Assembly: GCF_051521495.1 (NCBI RefSeq)
Contig: NZ_CP150355.1
Span: 2,046,001 to 2,110,000 of the forward strand
Direction: 5' to 3'
DNA: 64,000 bases
Origin: Sorangium sp051521495
Lineage (GTDB): Bacteria > Myxococcota_A > Polyangia > Polyangiales > Polyangiaceae
Shown: positions 25,715 through 34,473 of the stretch, in pieces
How positions within the stretch are numbered: the stretch's first letter is position 1
Layout of the letters: every line of letters starts with the position of its first letter
The notes under the pieces: generated by a model
Seen by the model: only the letters and a program-made list of their open reading frames with translations
What the model was told of the DNA's origin: nothing
Database searches by the model: none
Program-made: the position numbers and the translations under genes

Positions 25715-27406
25715 ATGATCCTCCCGTTCGCGCCGCTCGCGCAAAGGAACGAGCCGCGCCGGCCAGCCCGGGGCGTCCGGCTCGCGCGCGCGACCTGCCT
25801 CGCCGGGGCGGCCGCGGCCTGCCTCGCGGTCGGCTGCCAGGGCATCCTCGGCATTCACGACGTCTCGCGCGACGGCGCCGGCGGTGACGGCGGCGATGGC
25901 GGCGATGGCGCCGCCGCGTCGGGCGGAGGCGGGGGCAGCGGCGGGCCCGCGCACGGCAGCGGCGGCGGGGCGCCTCAGGCGGGCTTCTCGATCGCGCTCG
26001 ACCCGGCAGCGGCGCGTGTGGTGCGCGGAGGCTCGGCGCCGCTCGCGGTCTCCGTCACCCGCTCGGACGGCTTCGCGGGCGACGTCGAGCTCTCGCTGTC
26101 GGGTCTGCCGAGCGGCGTCACGGCGAGCCCGGTCGTGGTCCCGGGCGACGAGGCCACCGGCGTGCTCACGCTGACCGCGGAGCCGCTCGCGGCGGTCGGC
26201 GGCGCCGCGGCCTCGCTCGTGGCCAGCGCACCCGGGCTGGAGGATCGAGAGTTGCCCGTCTCGCTCCTCGTCGCTGACGCGCCGGGGACGCTCGATCAGT
26301 CGTTCGACGGCGATGGCATCGCGACCAGCGGCACGCCGCACGAGGCGCGCGCCATCGTCGTCCAGGGGGACGGCAGGATCGTCGTCGCCGGCGTCGACGG
26401 AGACACCTGGGGGCTCGCGCGCTTCCTGCCGAGCGGCGCGCTCGATCCGGAGTTCGGCACAGGGGGCCTCGTCGTCGAACTGCCGGGATCGGTCGAGTCG
26501 CTGGCCCTCCAGCCGGACGGACGCATCGTGGCGGTGGGGACGCGGAACGACCAGCTCGCCGTCGTCCGGTTCAACGCGAACGGCGGGCTCGATCAGGCCT
26601 TTGGCGCCAGCGGGGTCGCGAGGCTCGAGCCTGCCTTGATCAGCGGCTCGGAGGGCTTCGACGTCGCCGTCCAGAGCGACGGTGGGATCATCGCCGCCGG
26701 CGCCGGGAAGCCGGGCAACCGAGGTATCGTCGTGCGATTCTCCTCCGCGGGCGACATCGATCGCGATTTCGGCGGCTCGGGCCTCGTCTCGTTCGAGAAC
26801 CGCCCGCTGCACTCGATCGCGCTCGGCGGGGACGAGCAGATCGTCGCCGGAGGGACCGAGCGGGACGCAGGCCCCACCTTCCTCGCGGTGCGGCTCGATC
26901 GCGGCGGGGCGCCCGATCCCGGCTTCGGAGCGGGCGGCATCGCCTACCTCTCGCAGACGCCGTACAACGACGCCGACCTCGCGCTCGGGAGCGACGGCAA
27001 GCCGGTCCTCGTGGGATACGCGCTCGACGGCGTGAACCACTATGCCTTCGGGCGCTTCAACGCAGATGGCTCGGCGGACGCGACGTTCGGCGGGACCGGC
27101 ATGGTGAACGCGAGCGGAAGCGAGAAGCCCTATGTGCGGGGCTACGGCGTCGCCCTCCAGGCCGACGGCAAGATCCTCGGCGCGGTCGCGGGCGGCACCG
27201 TGAACTCGGGCATCACGGCCTCGATCCTCCGGCTCCTGCCGGACGGCTCCCTGGACGCCGGGTTCGGCACGGCGGGCGCCGTCGTGCTGGACGACCATCC
27301 GGACCAAAACTACCTCTACGCCGTCGCCGTCCAGCGCGACGGCCGCATCGTGGCCGTGGGGAAGCGGTCGAACCTGGGGCTCATGGTGGTGCGCGTCTGG
27401 GATTAG
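25715..27406 (+). CDS. Lipoprotein with delta-60 beta-propeller-like repeats
   Basis: A 563-residue exported protein. The signal peptide ends near LAVGC (probable lipid-linked Cys) and is followed by a Gly/Ser/Asp-rich linker. An Ig-like domain of the type 'VxRGGSAPLAVSVTRSDGFAGDVELSLSGLP' (about 90-185) comes next. The rest holds about seven copies of the delta-60 repeat, whose signature is 'LDxxFGxxGxV ... ALQxDGRIVxxG', for example ALDPEFGTGGLVVELPG and LQPDGRIVAVGTRN. Such repeats are frequent in myxobacteria and are thought to fold into propellers. Function unknown. It is convergent with the giant activator gene. Confidence 0.85.
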   Translation: MILPFAPLAQRNEPRRPARGVRLARATCLAGAAAACLAVGCQGILGIHDVSRDGAGGDGGDGGDGAAASGGGGGSGGPAHGSGGGAPQAGFSIALDPAAARVVRGGSAPLAVSVTRSDGFAGDVELSLSGLPSGVTASPVVVPGDEATGVLTLTAEPLAAVGGAAASLVASAPGLEDRELPVSLLVADAPGTLDQSFDGDGIATSGTPHEARAIVVQGDGRIVVAGVDGDTWGLARFLPSGALDPEFGTGGLVVELPGSVESLALQPDGRIVAVGTRNDQLAVVRFNANGGLDQAFGASGVARLEPALISGSEGFDVAVQSDGGIIAAGAGKPGNRGIVVRFSSAGDIDRDFGGSGLVSFENRPLHSIALGGDEQIVAGGTERDAGPTFLAVRLDRGGAPDPGFGAGGIAYLSQTPYNDADLALGSDGKPVLVGYALDGVNHYAFGRFNADGSADATFGGTGMVNASGSEKPYVRGYGVALQADGKILGAVAGGTVNSGITASILRLLPDGSLDAGFGTAGAVVLDDHPDQNYLYAVAVQRDGRIVAVGKRSNLGLMVVRVWD

Positions 27407-27465
27407 CCCCATCGCTCGGCGTGAGGCGGACGGTCGCGGGCGCCCTGCTCACGCTGGCCTGACCC

Positions 27466-30400
27466 TCACCCCTTCCGCAAGAGCCCGTAGCGGGCGAGCT
27501 TCCGGTACAGGGTCATCCTCGGGATGCCGAGGCTCCTCGACACCTCGCACACGTTCCAGCGGGAGAGCTCGAGCGCGGCGCGGATCCGCTCCTCCTCGGC
27601 GCCGCGGTGCTCGGCGCGCGACCGGCCCCGCGGCGCGGGCGCCGCCGCCGGCAGCTCGATGTCGGCGGGGCCGATCTCCGGGCCCGGCGCGAGCACGCAC
27701 GCGCGCGCGAGCACGTTCTCGAGCTGCCTCACGTTGCCAGGCCAGCCGTACGACGAGAGCCGCCGGAGCGCGCCCGGGGACAGCCGGAACGCCGGGCGGC
27801 CCTGGCGCGCCGAGAGCTTCTCGACGATCACCTGCGCGATCGCCGGGATGTCGTCCGGCCGGTCGCGCAGCGGCGGCAAGCGGATCTCGATGACGCTGAC
27901 CCGGTAGTAGAGATCCTCGCGAAAGCGCCCCCGGGCGACCTCCTCCCGCAGATCACGGTTCGTGGCGCAGACGACGCGCACGTCGGCCACCGAGACGCTC
28001 CGGTCCGACCCCACAGGGCGGATCGAGCGCTCCTGGAGCGCGCGGAGCAGCTTCGCCTGCACGCCGAGCGGCACCTCCCCGAGCTCGTCGAGGAACAGCG
28101 TCCCGCCCCGCGCCGAGACGAACAGCCCGCCGTGATCGCGGATCGCGCCGGTGAACGCGCCCTTCACATGGCCGAAGAGCTCCGACTCGAGCAGCGCCTC
28201 GGGCAACGCGGCGCAGTTGACCGCCACGAACGGCCCGTCCCGCCGCGGCCCGCCCGCGTGGATCGCGCGCGCGACGAGCTCCTTGCCCGTGCCGCTCTCG
28301 CCGGTCACCGTCACCGTCACGTCGCTCTCCGCGACGCGCTCGCAGAGCGCGAGCACGGCGCGCATCGGCGCGCTCCTCCCCGCGATCTCCGGGAAGTCGC
28401 GGCGCGCGTCCGCCCGGGTCCGCTCGAGCTCGTGCGAGAGCCGCTCGATCTCGTCGGCCTGCGAGCGCATGAGCTCCGCGACCCGCCGCTGCTCCTCCTC
28501 CAGGGCCCGCGTGCGGTCCCTGAGCTCCGCCATCAGCCTGCCGTTGTGCAGCGCGACCGCGATCTGGTCCGCGAACGCGCCGAGCAGATCCGCGTCGCCC
28601 TCCGCGAACTTGCCGCGCTGGAACCGGTTGTCGAGGTAGACGGCGCCGAGCACCGCGCCGTGCGCCCGGATCGGCACGCACACGATCGACCGGAGCCGCA
28701 GGCCGTGCACGGACGCGTTCCCGTGGAACCGCGCGTCGGCCAGCGCGTCGACCGTGAGCACCGCCTCCCCGCGCTCGACCACCCGCTTCGCGATCCCGTG
28801 GCTGAACTTGAGCTGGCTCTTGCCGACGCGCTCGCGATCGAGGTTCCGCGCGACGGCGACCTCGAGCTTGCCCTTCCCCGGCCCTTCCGGCGACGGCGAC
28901 GCGAGGATCACGAACCCCCGCTCGGCGCCGGTCAGCTCGATGGCAGCGTCCATGGCGACGCGGAGCACCTCCTCCGCGTCGAGCGTCGAGCTGAGGCGCC
29001 GGTTCACCTCGAGCAGCTTCAACACGAGCTCCATGCGGGCCCCCGGCAGCGCGGGCCCGCCGCGGAGCGCGGCCCGCCGGGGGTGCCGCCAGAAGACCTC
29101 GGCGAGCTCGGCCGGCAGCGTGCTCCCGATGCGCTCCCAGCACTCGATCGCGGCCGTGCGGTGCCGCTCCGAGAGCGCCGTCGCCGACCGGAGGCGGAGC
29201 ACCTCGGCGGACACCTCCTCGTGCTTCGCGTGGAGCTCGAGCTGAGAGACCCTCGCCACGAGGCCCGCGCCCCGCTGCACCTCCTCGAGGGCCGCGTCCG
29301 CGTCGCCGCGGGCCAGCGCGAGCTCCGCGCCCGCCGTCGCGTGGCGCAGCGCGAGGTCCGCCGCGTCGGTCTCCCGGAGCAGCGCCGCGGCCTCGGCGAG
29401 CCGGGCGCCCGCCGCGGCCCTGTCCCGCGCCGCGAGCGCGACCTCGGCGGCGTGGATCACCGCCTCGCATGCCTCGCGCTTCGAGCCGCGCGCCGCGTGG
29501 CCGGCGCGGGCCTCGTCGAGCAGCCGCGCCGCCTCGCCGAGCTCGCCGCGCGCGGCCGCGATCTCCGCGGCGAGTCCGAGCGCCGCCACCGCGATCTCCT
29601 CCGGGGCCCTCGCGCCCTCGGGCGCTCGCAGCCGCGCGACGGCCAGCTCGGCGCGCTCGAGGAGGCCGACGTCCGCGTGGATTTTGGCGAGGTTGAAGCG
29701 CAGCGTCGCCTCGGTCCGCGCCTTGGCGAACGCGATCGCCGCGCGGAGCCCGCGCTCGTAGCAGCGCAGCGCCGCGCCCCAGTCGCCGAGCTGGTGCCGC
29801 GCCGTCCCCAGGTTGAGCGCGGCCGTCGCGAGCAGGTCGCCGAGGCCCTCGGCCTCGGCCAGGTCGAGCGCCTCCTGGAACCCGCGCGCCGCGAGGGCCG
29901 CGTCGCCGGCGCGGTAGGCGTGGAGCGCGTGGTAGCTGAGCGTGCGGGCGCGGGCGCGGGGCGACCCCGACGCCGGCCGCAGCGCGACGGCGCGCGCGAG
30001 GCTCCGGAGCGCCCCGGCTTGGTCGCTCAGGTACCCGAGCGCCAGGCCCAGCGTCTCCGCGAGCTCCGCGGAGGCCTCGCGCGCCTCGCCGTTCGCGAGG
30101 GCGCCGTCGACCTCGCGCGGCCCGGGCGCCTCGTCGGGCTCGGGCGCCGCGAGCGCCGCGAGCGCCCCCTCCGCCTCGCGCCGGGCCTCGTCGTAGCGGC
30201 CGAGGCGCAGCAGGCAGCGCGCGGAGAGGCTCGCGAGCCGCCCGCCCCAGGGCCCGGGCGAGAGGGCCCGCGCGCGCCCGAGCTGCGAGAGGGCCCGCGC
30301 GCGCCCGAGCTGAACGAGCGCCCGCTCTACCTTGCCGAGCTTCTCGTAGCAGCGCGCCGCCCGGTACGAGAGCTCCGCGCCGACGTCGGCGGGCGGCCCC

Positions 30401-32514
30401 GCGCGCCTCGCCCGCGCGAGCAGCGAGAGCGCGCGCCTCGGGTCGCCGGCCGCCTCGAGCGCGGACGCCGCGGCCACGAGCGTCCGCGGCGCCGGCAGGA
30501 CCTCGCAGGCGGCGTCCGCCGCGCGCACCCAGGCGCGCGGCGCCCACTCGAGCATCGGCTCGGACGCGGCGAGCGCCCGCCGCGCCGCCTCGTGGTCGCC
30601 CGCGAGCACGAGCGCCCGCGCCCGGTCCGCCGCGCGCTGGCTGCGGATCGCCGGGGCGAGCGCCGCCTCGCCGTCGCCGGCGAGGTGGGCCGCCGTCGCG
30701 GCCGCGACCTCGCGCACGACGCCCGCGTCGAGCCAGGGCAGGAGCGCCCTCGCTTGCCCGGGCTGGCCGAGGCGGAACCCGTCGCCGTCGAGCCGCGCGA
30801 GCCCCGCGGCCTCGAGCGCGTCGAGCGCCGCGCGCCCCACGCCGAGCGCGGCGGCGGCCTCGGGCCCGAGCGGGTCAGCGACCGCGAGCGCCGCGAGGGC
30901 GCGCGCCTCGTCGCGGGCGAGCGCGGCCACGCGCCGGCGCCACAGCTCCGGGGTGCCCGTCGTGTGGACGAACCTGTCGAGCTCCGCCTCGCTCAGGCTG
31001 CGCTGCGCCAGCGCGGCGCAGAGCTCCTTGAGCGCGCGCGGGCGGCCGCCGCTCGCGCGCAGGAGGTCCGAGGGGCGCGCCGCCGTGGCCAGCGGCGCCG
31101 TCCAGACCCGGACCGCGTCCTCTCCGAGCGGGCCCAGGGGGAGCTCGACGACCGCGCCCCCGCCCACGTCGAGTCCGAGCGGGCCCAGGGGGAGCTCGAC
31201 GACCGCGCCGCCGCCCACGTCGAGCCGCTCCGCGGAGGCGATCAGCCAGAGGAGCGCGTCGGTCGGCTCGGCCGACCGCACGAGCGCCTCGAGCAGCGCC
31301 CGGTCGTGCGCGCCCAGCCTGTGGGCGTCGTCGATCGCGAGCACGCGCGGCCGGCGCGGCGCGGGCAAGCCATGCGGATCGCGAGGATCGCGCGACCCGC
31401 GCTGCTCGCGCGATCCGCGCGCCACGTCGCCCGCGCCCTCGCGCGCCCCCGCGAGCTCGCCGCGGGCCCCGAGCAGCGCGTCGACGCCGGCCGGGAGCGA
31501 CGCGGCGCCGAGCGCCCGGAGCAGCAGCGCGCGCAGCGGATCGTCGCCGCGGGGCGCGCCCTCGACGACCTGCGCGCGGAGCTGCGCGCGCCACTTGAGC
31601 TCGCGGAACAGCCGCGATTTGCCGGCGCCTTCCTCGCCCGTGAGGATCACCGCGCGCGGCCCGCGCTCGCCCCGGAGCAGCGCCTCGAGCGCCGCGCCGA
31701 ACGCCTCGACCTCGCGCTCCCGGCCGACGATCTCGCCCGGCTCGCTCACGACGGCGGGCGCGCGGCGCGGCACGCCGCCGGCGGACAGGGCCTCGAGGAC
31801 CTCCTCGACCCCGGAGGGGCGGCTGGCCGGATCCTCCGCGGTGAGCCGCTCGGCGAGGCGGCGGAGGGCGGCGGGCGGCGCCCCCGAAAGGAGCGGGAAC
31901 AGGGCCTCGAGCGTCCGCCCCACCGCGAAGAGATCCGAGCGCGCGCTCGGCGGGGCCCCCCGGAAGAGCTCCGGCGCGAGGAACCGCGCCGTGCCCGAGA
32001 GGTCCCCCGCGTCCGCGCGCATCCTCCGCGCCGCGCTGAGATCGATGAGCACGCCCGCGCCGTCGTCCCGCACGAGGACGTTCTCGGGCTTGAAGTCGCC
32101 GTGGACGATGCCGGCGCCGTGGAGCCACCCGAGCGCGTCGAGCGCGTCGAGCAGCATGGGCAGGGCCGCGCGGAAGGCGCGCCCCCGCGCGTGCTCGGCC
32201 AGCGTCCGGCCCCGGATGAGCTCCGTCGTGGTGTACGTGAGCGCCTCGCCCTGCGCGCCGCCGGACGTCGTCCGCGCGAAGTCGTACGCGCGCGGGAGGC
32301 GCGGGTGAGCGCAGGCCGAGAGCAGCGAGAACTCCCGCCGGAACGCCTCGAGCGCGCCCGCGGAGCCGAAGCTCAGCGACTTCATCGCGACGTCGCGATC
32401 GAAGAGCCTGTCGCGCGCCTCGAAGACCGAGGCGAGCCCGCCGCGCCCGAGCGCGCGCACGACCTCGTAACGGCCGTCGACCACGGTCCCTGGCGCAATG
32501 CCGTGGTGTACCAT
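27466..32514 (-). CDS. Ser/Thr kinase - ATPase/TPR - GAF - sigma-54 activator - Fis fusion
   Basis: A regulator of about 1682 residues. The N-terminal kinase (about 12-250) has GRGGLASVF, the ATP Lys in DVAMKSL, HGDFKPEN (Asp140; the usual HRD Arg is Gly) and LIDLSAARR in place of DFG. An AAA/STAND-like ATPase follows with GEEGAGKS (about 293), then a long helical TPR region, a GAF domain (about 1150-1330) and a full sigma-54 activator domain with GESGTGKE and GAFTGA (Gly1452), so it should contact sigma-54. A Fis-type helix ends the protein. Such fusions would couple kinase and ligand signals to sigma-54 promoters. ATG 32514 is preferred; a GTG at 32553 and an ATG at 32532 are possible. A phased GGTACA array covers these start sites. 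Confidence 0.88.
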   Translation of the reverse strand: MVHHGIAPGTVVDGRYEVVRALGRGGLASVFEARDRLFDRDVAMKSLSFGSAGALEAFRREFSLLSACAHPRLPRAYDFARTTSGGAQGEALTYTTTELIRGRTLAEHARGRAFRAALPMLLDALDALGWLHGAGIVHGDFKPENVLVRDDGAGVLIDLSAARRMRADAGDLSGTARFLAPELFRGAPPSARSDLFAVGRTLEALFPLLSGAPPAALRRLAERLTAEDPASRPSGVEEVLEALSAGGVPRRAPAVVSEPGEIVGREREVEAFGAALEALLRGERGPRAVILTGEEGAGKSRLFRELKWRAQLRAQVVEGAPRGDDPLRALLLRALGAASLPAGVDALLGARGELAGAREGAGDVARGSREQRGSRDPRDPHGLPAPRRPRVLAIDDAHRLGAHDRALLEALVRSAEPTDALLWLIASAERLDVGGGAVVELPLGPLGLDVGGGAVVELPLGPLGEDAVRVWTAPLATAARPSDLLRASGGRPRALKELCAALAQRSLSEAELDRFVHTTGTPELWRRRVAALARDEARALAALAVADPLGPEAAAALGVGRAALDALEAAGLARLDGDGFRLGQPGQARALLPWLDAGVVREVAAATAAHLAGDGEAALAPAIRSQRAADRARALVLAGDHEAARRALAASEPMLEWAPRAWVRAADAACEVLPAPRTLVAAASALEAAGDPRRALSLLARARRAGPPADVGAELSYRAARCYEKLGKVERALVQLGRARALSQLGRARALSPGPWGGRLASLSARCLLRLGRYDEARREAEGALAALAAPEPDEAPGPREVDGALANGEAREASAELAETLGLALGYLSDQAGALRSLARAVALRPASGSPRARARTLSYHALHAYRAGDAALAARGFQEALDLAEAEGLGDLLATAALNLGTARHQLGDWGAALRCYERGLRAAIAFAKARTEATLRFNLAKIHADVGLLERAELAVARLRAPEGARAPEEIAVAALGLAAEIAAARGELGEAARLLDEARAGHAARGSKREACEAVIHAAEVALAARDRAAAGARLAEAAALLRETDAADLALRHATAGAELALARGDADAALEEVQRGAGLVARVSQLELHAKHEEVSAEVLRLRSATALSERHRTAAIECWERIGSTLPAELAEVFWRHPRRAALRGGPALPGARMELVLKLLEVNRRLSSTLDAEEVLRVAMDAAIELTGAERGFVILASPSPEGPGKGKLEVAVARNLDRERVGKSQLKFSHGIAKRVVERGEAVLTVDALADARFHGNASVHGLRLRSIVCVPIRAHGAVLGAVYLDNRFQRGKFAEGDADLLGAFADQIAVALHNGRLMAELRDRTRALEEEQRRVAELMRSQADEIERLSHELERTRADARRDFPEIAGRSAPMRAVLALCERVAESDVTVTVTGESGTGKELVARAIHAGGPRRDGPFVAVNCAALPEALLESELFGHVKGAFTGAIRDHGGLFVSARGGTLFLDELGEVPLGVQAKLLRALQERSIRPVGSDRSVSVADVRVVCATNRDLREEVARGRFREDLYYRVSVIEIRLPPLRDRPDDIPAIAQVIVEKLSARQGRPAFRLSPGALRRLSSYGWPGNVRQLENVLARACVLAPGPEIGPADIELPAAAPAPRGRSRAEHRGAEEERIRAALELSRWNVCEVSRSLGIPRMTLYRKLARYGLLRKG
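30261..30314 (-). repeat. Tandem 27-bp duplication inside the sigma-54 activator gene
   Basis: Two adjacent copies of a 27-bp unit (30261-30287 and 30288-30314, differing at the end) duplicate the nine residues QLGRARALS in the TPR region. The frame is kept. It marks slippage in a GC-rich repeat. Confidence 0.6.
31123..31224 (-). repeat. Tandem 51-bp duplication inside the sigma-54 activator gene
   Basis: Two nearly identical 51-bp copies (31123-31173 and 31174-31224) encode the 17 residues GLDVGGGAVVELPLGPL twice, within the ATPase region. The copies differ by one or two bases, so the duplication is recent. It is in frame and the gene stays open. Confidence 0.7.
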
Positions 32515-32541
32515 CGGTACAAGATGGTACATAATGGTACA
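32507..32541. promoter_or_regulatory. Phased array of GGTACA sites between divergent genes
   Basis: GGTACA occurs at 32516, 32526 and 32536, exactly one helical turn (10 bp) apart. TGTACC at 32507-32512 forms a perfect palindrome with the first copy around ATC. Four identical half-sites on one DNA face suggest cooperative binding of a regulator. The array overlaps or touches the start of the kinase/sigma-54 activator gene and lies about 70 bases before the divergent lipoprotein, so it could control both. Confidence 0.6.
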
Positions 32542-32612
32542 ACAAGGGGCCACGATTTCCGCGAAAAGCCGCGCGTCGCGCTGGCGCGACTCTTGAACAG
32601 AGGGGTGGCGTG

Positions 32613-33314
32613 ATGCGCTGGCTTGCGGTCCTTCTCGTCGCTTGCGTCGCCGGGTGTGGGGTGAACCCCATCCCGGAGCCGCCCTTCGAGCGGGCGCCGG
32701 CGCTCGCCGGCGACGTCGTCGGCAAGGTGTGTGACGAGTGCGACGGCGCGCCGCTGAAGCTCACCGGCGCGCCCGGGAGCGTGACCGACGCCGACCTGGT
32801 CTGGGCGGTGAACCTCGACGGGACCGCGCCGCCGGTGGTCGCGCCGGTCGCGGACGACGGGAGCTTCGCGCTCGACATCGACGGCATCCGCGGGGATGAG
32901 CTGCGCCTCCAGGCGCGGCGCGGCGCGCTGCGCTCCGAGCCGGCGGACCTCATCGCCGGGGCCGGCGTCCTCGAGCCGTCTCCGCGCCCGCTCGACGGCT
33001 GCTTCCAGGTCGAGCGCGAGCTCGGCTTGCCCGAGACGTCCGTCGGCGCGGTGTCCATCCGCACCATCCAGCTCGTGCACGCCTGCAGCGCGCCGCTCGC
33101 GATCGACAGCATCGCGCTGCGCGCCCCGGCGCCCGAGTACAGCCTCGAGGGGGCGGCGGCTCCCGTGGTCCTCGAGGCCGGGAGCGTCGAGGATCTCCGC
33201 GTGGTGTACCGCCCGACCGCGGCCGCCGCGCGCGAGGAAGTGGCGCTGATCGAGGTGTCTTCTCCGGAGGTCTTCCGGCGGGCGGTGACGCTCTTCGTGC
33301 GCGACGCTCCCTGA
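32613..33314 (+). CDS. Hypothetical lipoprotein
   Basis: A 233-residue exported lipoprotein. ATG 32613 follows AGAGGGG. The signal peptide is short and ends in CVAGC. The mature part begins with a beta-rich domain of the type GKVCDECDGAPLKLTGAPGSVTDADLVWAVNLDG, then a second beta domain (about 120-230) resembling an Ig-like or ASPM-like fold with SVGAVSIRTIQLVHACSAPLAIDSI. I do not recognise a named family. It is divergent from the giant activator gene and shares the GGTACA array region. Confidence 0.7.
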   Translation: MRWLAVLLVACVAGCGVNPIPEPPFERAPALAGDVVGKVCDECDGAPLKLTGAPGSVTDADLVWAVNLDGTAPPVVAPVADDGSFALDIDGIRGDELRLQARRGALRSEPADLIAGAGVLEPSPRPLDGCFQVERELGLPETSVGAVSIRTIQLVHACSAPLAIDSIALRAPAPEYSLEGAAAPVVLEAGSVEDLRVVYRPTAAAAREEVALIEVSSPEVFRRAVTLFVRDAP

Positions 33315-33340
33315 GTCGATTCCAGCTCTCTGCTCCTCCG

Positions 33341-33361
33341 GGAGGCTCGAGACGAGCCTCC
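33341..33361 (+). terminator. Hairpin between two lipoprotein genes
   Basis: GGAGGCTCG (33341-33349) and CGAGCCTCC (33353-33361) form a perfect 9-bp stem with an AGA loop, extended by weaker pairing of flanking CTCCTCC and GGGGGAG. It lies 27 bases after the stop at 33314. No T-run follows. Confidence 0.35.
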
Positions 33362-33411
33362 GAGGGGGAGGTGCATCTCCAAACCCACACGAGAAAGATA
33401 CGGAGACGAAC

Positions 33412-34119
33412 ATGCGAGCCTGTGCCTTGTTGCTTTTTGCGGCCTCTTCGATCGTAGGACTGCTCGGCTGCGGCCCCACCACGGGCGGCGGCGGCGGGGC
33501 GTGCCCGGATCCGAGCGATCCGGGCGTCCACTACGTCTCTCAGGATCCCGACGAGTGCGCGCTCATCGACTTCGTCTGCGCGGAGGGACAGACGCTGATG
33601 ACCGAGCCAGGGTGCGGCTGCGGCTGCCTCGACGAGGAGGCGCCTCCTCCCGCGTGCCCGGATCCGAGCGATCCGGGCGTTCACTACGTCTCTCAGGATC
33701 CCGACGAGTGCGCGCTCATCGACTTCGTCTGCGCGGAGGGACAGACGCTGATGACCAAACCAGGGTGCGGCTGCGGCTGCATCGACGAGGAGGCGCCTCC
33801 TCCCGCGTGCCCGGACCCGGGCGATCCGGGCGTCCGCTACGTCTCTCATGAGCCGAATGAGTGCGCGCTCATCGACTTCGATTGCTCACCGCCCGAGAAG
33901 CTCTTCTCCGACGAGTGCGGCTGTGGCTGCGTCGGCCCCGCGCCGGAGACCTGCCCTGACGCTGCGGATCCGGACGTGCGCTACATCTCTCACGATCCGG
34001 AGTACTGCCACCTCGTCGACTTCATCTGCGCGCCGGGAGAGAAGCTCTTCTCCGACGAGTGCGGCTGCGGCTGCGTCGGCCCGGACCTCCCCGTAGGACA
34101 CGCTCGTCAAGGCACGTGA
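33412..34119 (+). CDS. Lipoprotein of four Cys-rich tandem repeats
   Basis: A 235-residue surface lipoprotein. GGAG lies seven bases before ATG 33412. The signal peptide ends in lipobox LLGC. Four repeats follow, each with the pattern C-PDP-x-DP-x-V-x-YVS-x-DP-x-x-C-x-LIDF-x-C and ending in CGCGC. The first two copies are almost identical; copies three and four have diverged. All cysteines are conserved between copies, so each unit is probably a small disulfide- or metal-stabilised knot. Function unknown. Confidence 0.8.
   Translation: MRACALLLFAASSIVGLLGCGPTTGGGGGACPDPSDPGVHYVSQDPDECALIDFVCAEGQTLMTEPGCGCGCLDEEAPPPACPDPSDPGVHYVSQDPDECALIDFVCAEGQTLMTKPGCGCGCIDEEAPPPACPDPGDPGVRYVSHEPNECALIDFDCSPPEKLFSDECGCGCVGPAPETCPDAADPDVRYISHDPEYCHLVDFICAPGEKLFSDECGCGCVGPDLPVGHARQGT
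33501..34085 (+). repeat. Tandem repeat of about 153 bp (four copies)
   Basis: Copy starts at 33501, 33654 and 33807 are exactly 153 bases (51 codons) apart; the fourth starts near 33951, 144 bases (48 codons) later. Copies one and two differ at only a few bases, indicating recent duplication or gene conversion, while copies three and four are older. Confidence 0.8.
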
Positions 34120-34473
34120 GCGCGCCCGCCGTCAGCCCCCCTGAGGCACGTGAGCGCGCGGCTGGCCTGCGCGCTCTGCCGGGAGGGCCCGCCGCGCCCT
34201 GAAGCGCCCCCATCGCCGACCTCGCCTCCTGCGCGGGGCTCCCCGCGAACATCGATCCACGGCTGGCCTGCGCGGGCTGCGACGCGCCGCCCGCGCCGCG
34301 CGGAAACCCCGGCGGAAGCGGCCGCTCCGCGCGGACGTGCCGGATTGTTTACATGCGCGCACCCATGGCGTCACGCTGGATCGAGGCGACAGCTCGGCGC
34401 GCGGAAGTTCTTGAGTCGTTCATCCAGGACGGTGATAGGCTCGCCTGGGGATGCGGGGGAGAACGCGACCGGG
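34120..34473. other. Gene-free region upstream of the second sensor-STAS gene
   Basis: This region carries a 15-base direct repeat, GGCACGTGAGCGCGC, at 34111-34125 and 34145-34159, the first copy crossing the stop of the previous gene. A second imperfect repeat, CGGCTGGCCTGCGCG, occurs near 34158 and 34260. The frame of the downstream gene is open through it but the product would be Arg/Pro-rich, so it is read as leader. A promoter is expected but no strong -35/-10 was seen. Confidence 0.4.

Noticed and set aside
27607..32613. Long open frame antisense to the kinase/sigma-54 activator
   Set aside because: Composition is Arg/Ala/Glu-rich without ordered motifs; the minus strand has kinase, ATPase, GAF and GAFTGA motifs.
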